Source: Dethiosulfovibrio russensis
GTDB taxonomy: Bacteria; Synergistota; Synergistia; Synergistales; Dethiosulfovibrionaceae
DNA: 64,000 nt
NCBI RefSeq assembly: GCF_021568855.1
Contig: NZ_JAKGUG010000010.1
Location: 1 to 64,000 of the forward strand
Direction: 5' to 3'
The notes under the pieces were generated by a model. It made no database searches. It was not told the DNA's origin and saw only the letters and a program-made list of their open reading frames with translations. Shown in pieces: positions 63,400 through 64,000 of the stretch; the stretch's first letter is position 1, and every line of letters begins with the position of its first letter. The position numbers and the translations under genes were made by a program.

Positions 63400-64000
63400 A
63401 TGGAAGATCTTTATAGATCGGCCGTCCTGGAGGGATTGGAGGAGGCTAAACGATCCCTTCCCGGCGACGACCCGATGAAAAAAGCCTGGAGGGTCGCCCT
63501 CTCCAGGATGATAGACGACATGGCTTTGGAAATCCCGGATAGAGAGGGTGCTATAAGGCTGGCTCCTCTGGAGATGGACCCGGGAGATACCCCCTATCTA
63601 TACGGATTCGACCGGGTTCGGAGTGCCGCATCGGTGTTCATAGGAGCCCTGTTGGGATGGTTTGTCGTCTCCCCTGCCCTGACCTCCCTGGGAATGACAG
63701 GGGACTTCCCCCTGTTTCTGGGTACGGCCCTCGGGGCCACAGGGCTGTCCTTCTTCCGTAGAAAGATCGAGTCGGTCGACCTGAAGGAAATCGAGCGGCG
63801 GCTCGAGACCATGCTGTCCGTCGCAAGGGAGAGGATCGAAAGGGCGGTGGAGGACGGGGAAGAGGATTCAAGGAGGGTTTCGGACGACCTCTGGATAGGA
63901 AGGGCCCTGGCCGATCTGAGGGCTGTCCCCAGGGATCAGCTGGAGACGGCGGTGGAGGCTCTGCTGATAGAGGGGGAGAACCGGGGATACGGAGGTCCGT
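63400..64000 (+). CDS. membrane protein cut by the right edge, unknown
   Basis: A frame opens with ATG at 63400 (GGAGG seven bases upstream) and has no stop before the edge: at least 200 codons. The N-terminal 65 residues are soluble and charged; two membrane helices follow (about 73-92 and 102-118, SVFIGALLGWFVVSPAL and LFLGTALGATGLSFF), then a charged helical region. No family recognised. Codon use is typical of the window. Confidence 0.72.
   Translation, partial: MEDLYRSAVLEGLEEAKRSLPGDDPMKKAWRVALSRMIDDMALEIPDREGAIRLAPLEMDPGDTPYLYGFDRVRSAASVFIGALLGWFVVSPALTSLGMTGDFPLFLGTALGATGLSFFRRKIESVDLKEIERRLETMLSVARERIERAVEDGEEDSRRVSDDLWIGRALADLRAVPRDQLETAVEALLIEGENRGYGGP

Noticed and set aside
1-64000. 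CRISPR arrays, tRNA or rRNA genes, prophage or restriction systems
   Set aside because: No regular spaced repeats, no cloverleaf-like stretch in any intergenic region and no such proteins were seen by reading; a covariance-model scan would be needed to exclude small RNAs fully.

Overview
The window reads as one contiguous chromosomal stretch of a GC-rich, diderm, amino-acid-fermenting anaerobe with a T-box riboswitch, very strong AGGAGG ribosome-binding sites and frequent GTG/TTG starts. Arginine deiminase with an APC antiporter, a RocB-like M20 peptidase, a periplasmic triple rhodanese, an RND pump and a very long AsmA/TamB-like protein together fit the phylum Synergistota (Dethiosulfovibrio-like). 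That assignment is inferred from gene content and style, not from a marker search. No CRISPR array, rRNA, tRNA or insertion sequence was recognised.

Layout. 1-2204: AT-richer minus-strand pair, an ECF-type S component and a secreted triple-rhodanese protein. 2293-9035: complete phosphate unit pstS-pstC-pstA-pstB-phoU-phoB-phoR (minus), fired from a promoter carrying 11-bp-spaced TTACCT/TTACAC repeats that look like a Pho box. 9128-18634: an HD-GYP sensor, a YibE/F membrane protein, alkaline phosphatase, a znuA-znuC-znuB zinc importer, a soluble chemoreceptor fused to a solute-binding domain, and methylglyoxal synthase. 18733-26994: a plus-strand, translationally coupled run of an ATPase-like/GNAT-like protein, a HisC-like aminotransferase, a GNAT, a membrane-anchored SGNH hydrolase and an acyl carrier protein, followed at once by a three-subunit molybdenum hydroxylase. 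This run is the best candidate for an undescribed system. 27017-34129: a GGDEF-EAL protein, a DMT exporter and an RND adaptor/pump pair. 34333-37560: a large surface lipoprotein.

37738-42718: surface-glycan locus. A winged-helix/nucleotidyltransferase-like regulator, a GalE-like epimerase and WecB run on plus and meet a minus-strand PglE-PglC-PglD-like trio, implying a UDP-GlcNAc-derived, bacillosamine-like amino sugar. 43343-47846: arginine catabolism (arcA, arcD, rocB-like). 47843-52178: a lysine operon (lysA, NhaC-family transporter, dapF) behind a lysine-specifier T-box whose antiterminator/terminator module is repeated exactly 100 bp downstream. 52570-59292: the AsmA/TamB-like protein, proB-proA and ddl. 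59621-64000: a GNAT and a set of envelope proteins of unknown function, the last one cut by the window edge.

Regulation visible in sequence: Pho-type repeats before pstS, intrinsic terminators (one sits in the short leader of phoA behind the zinc operon), a T-box with two decision points, and several short inverted repeats near promoters. ATGA/GTGA/TTGA stop-start overlaps are common, so many neighbouring genes are probably translated together.
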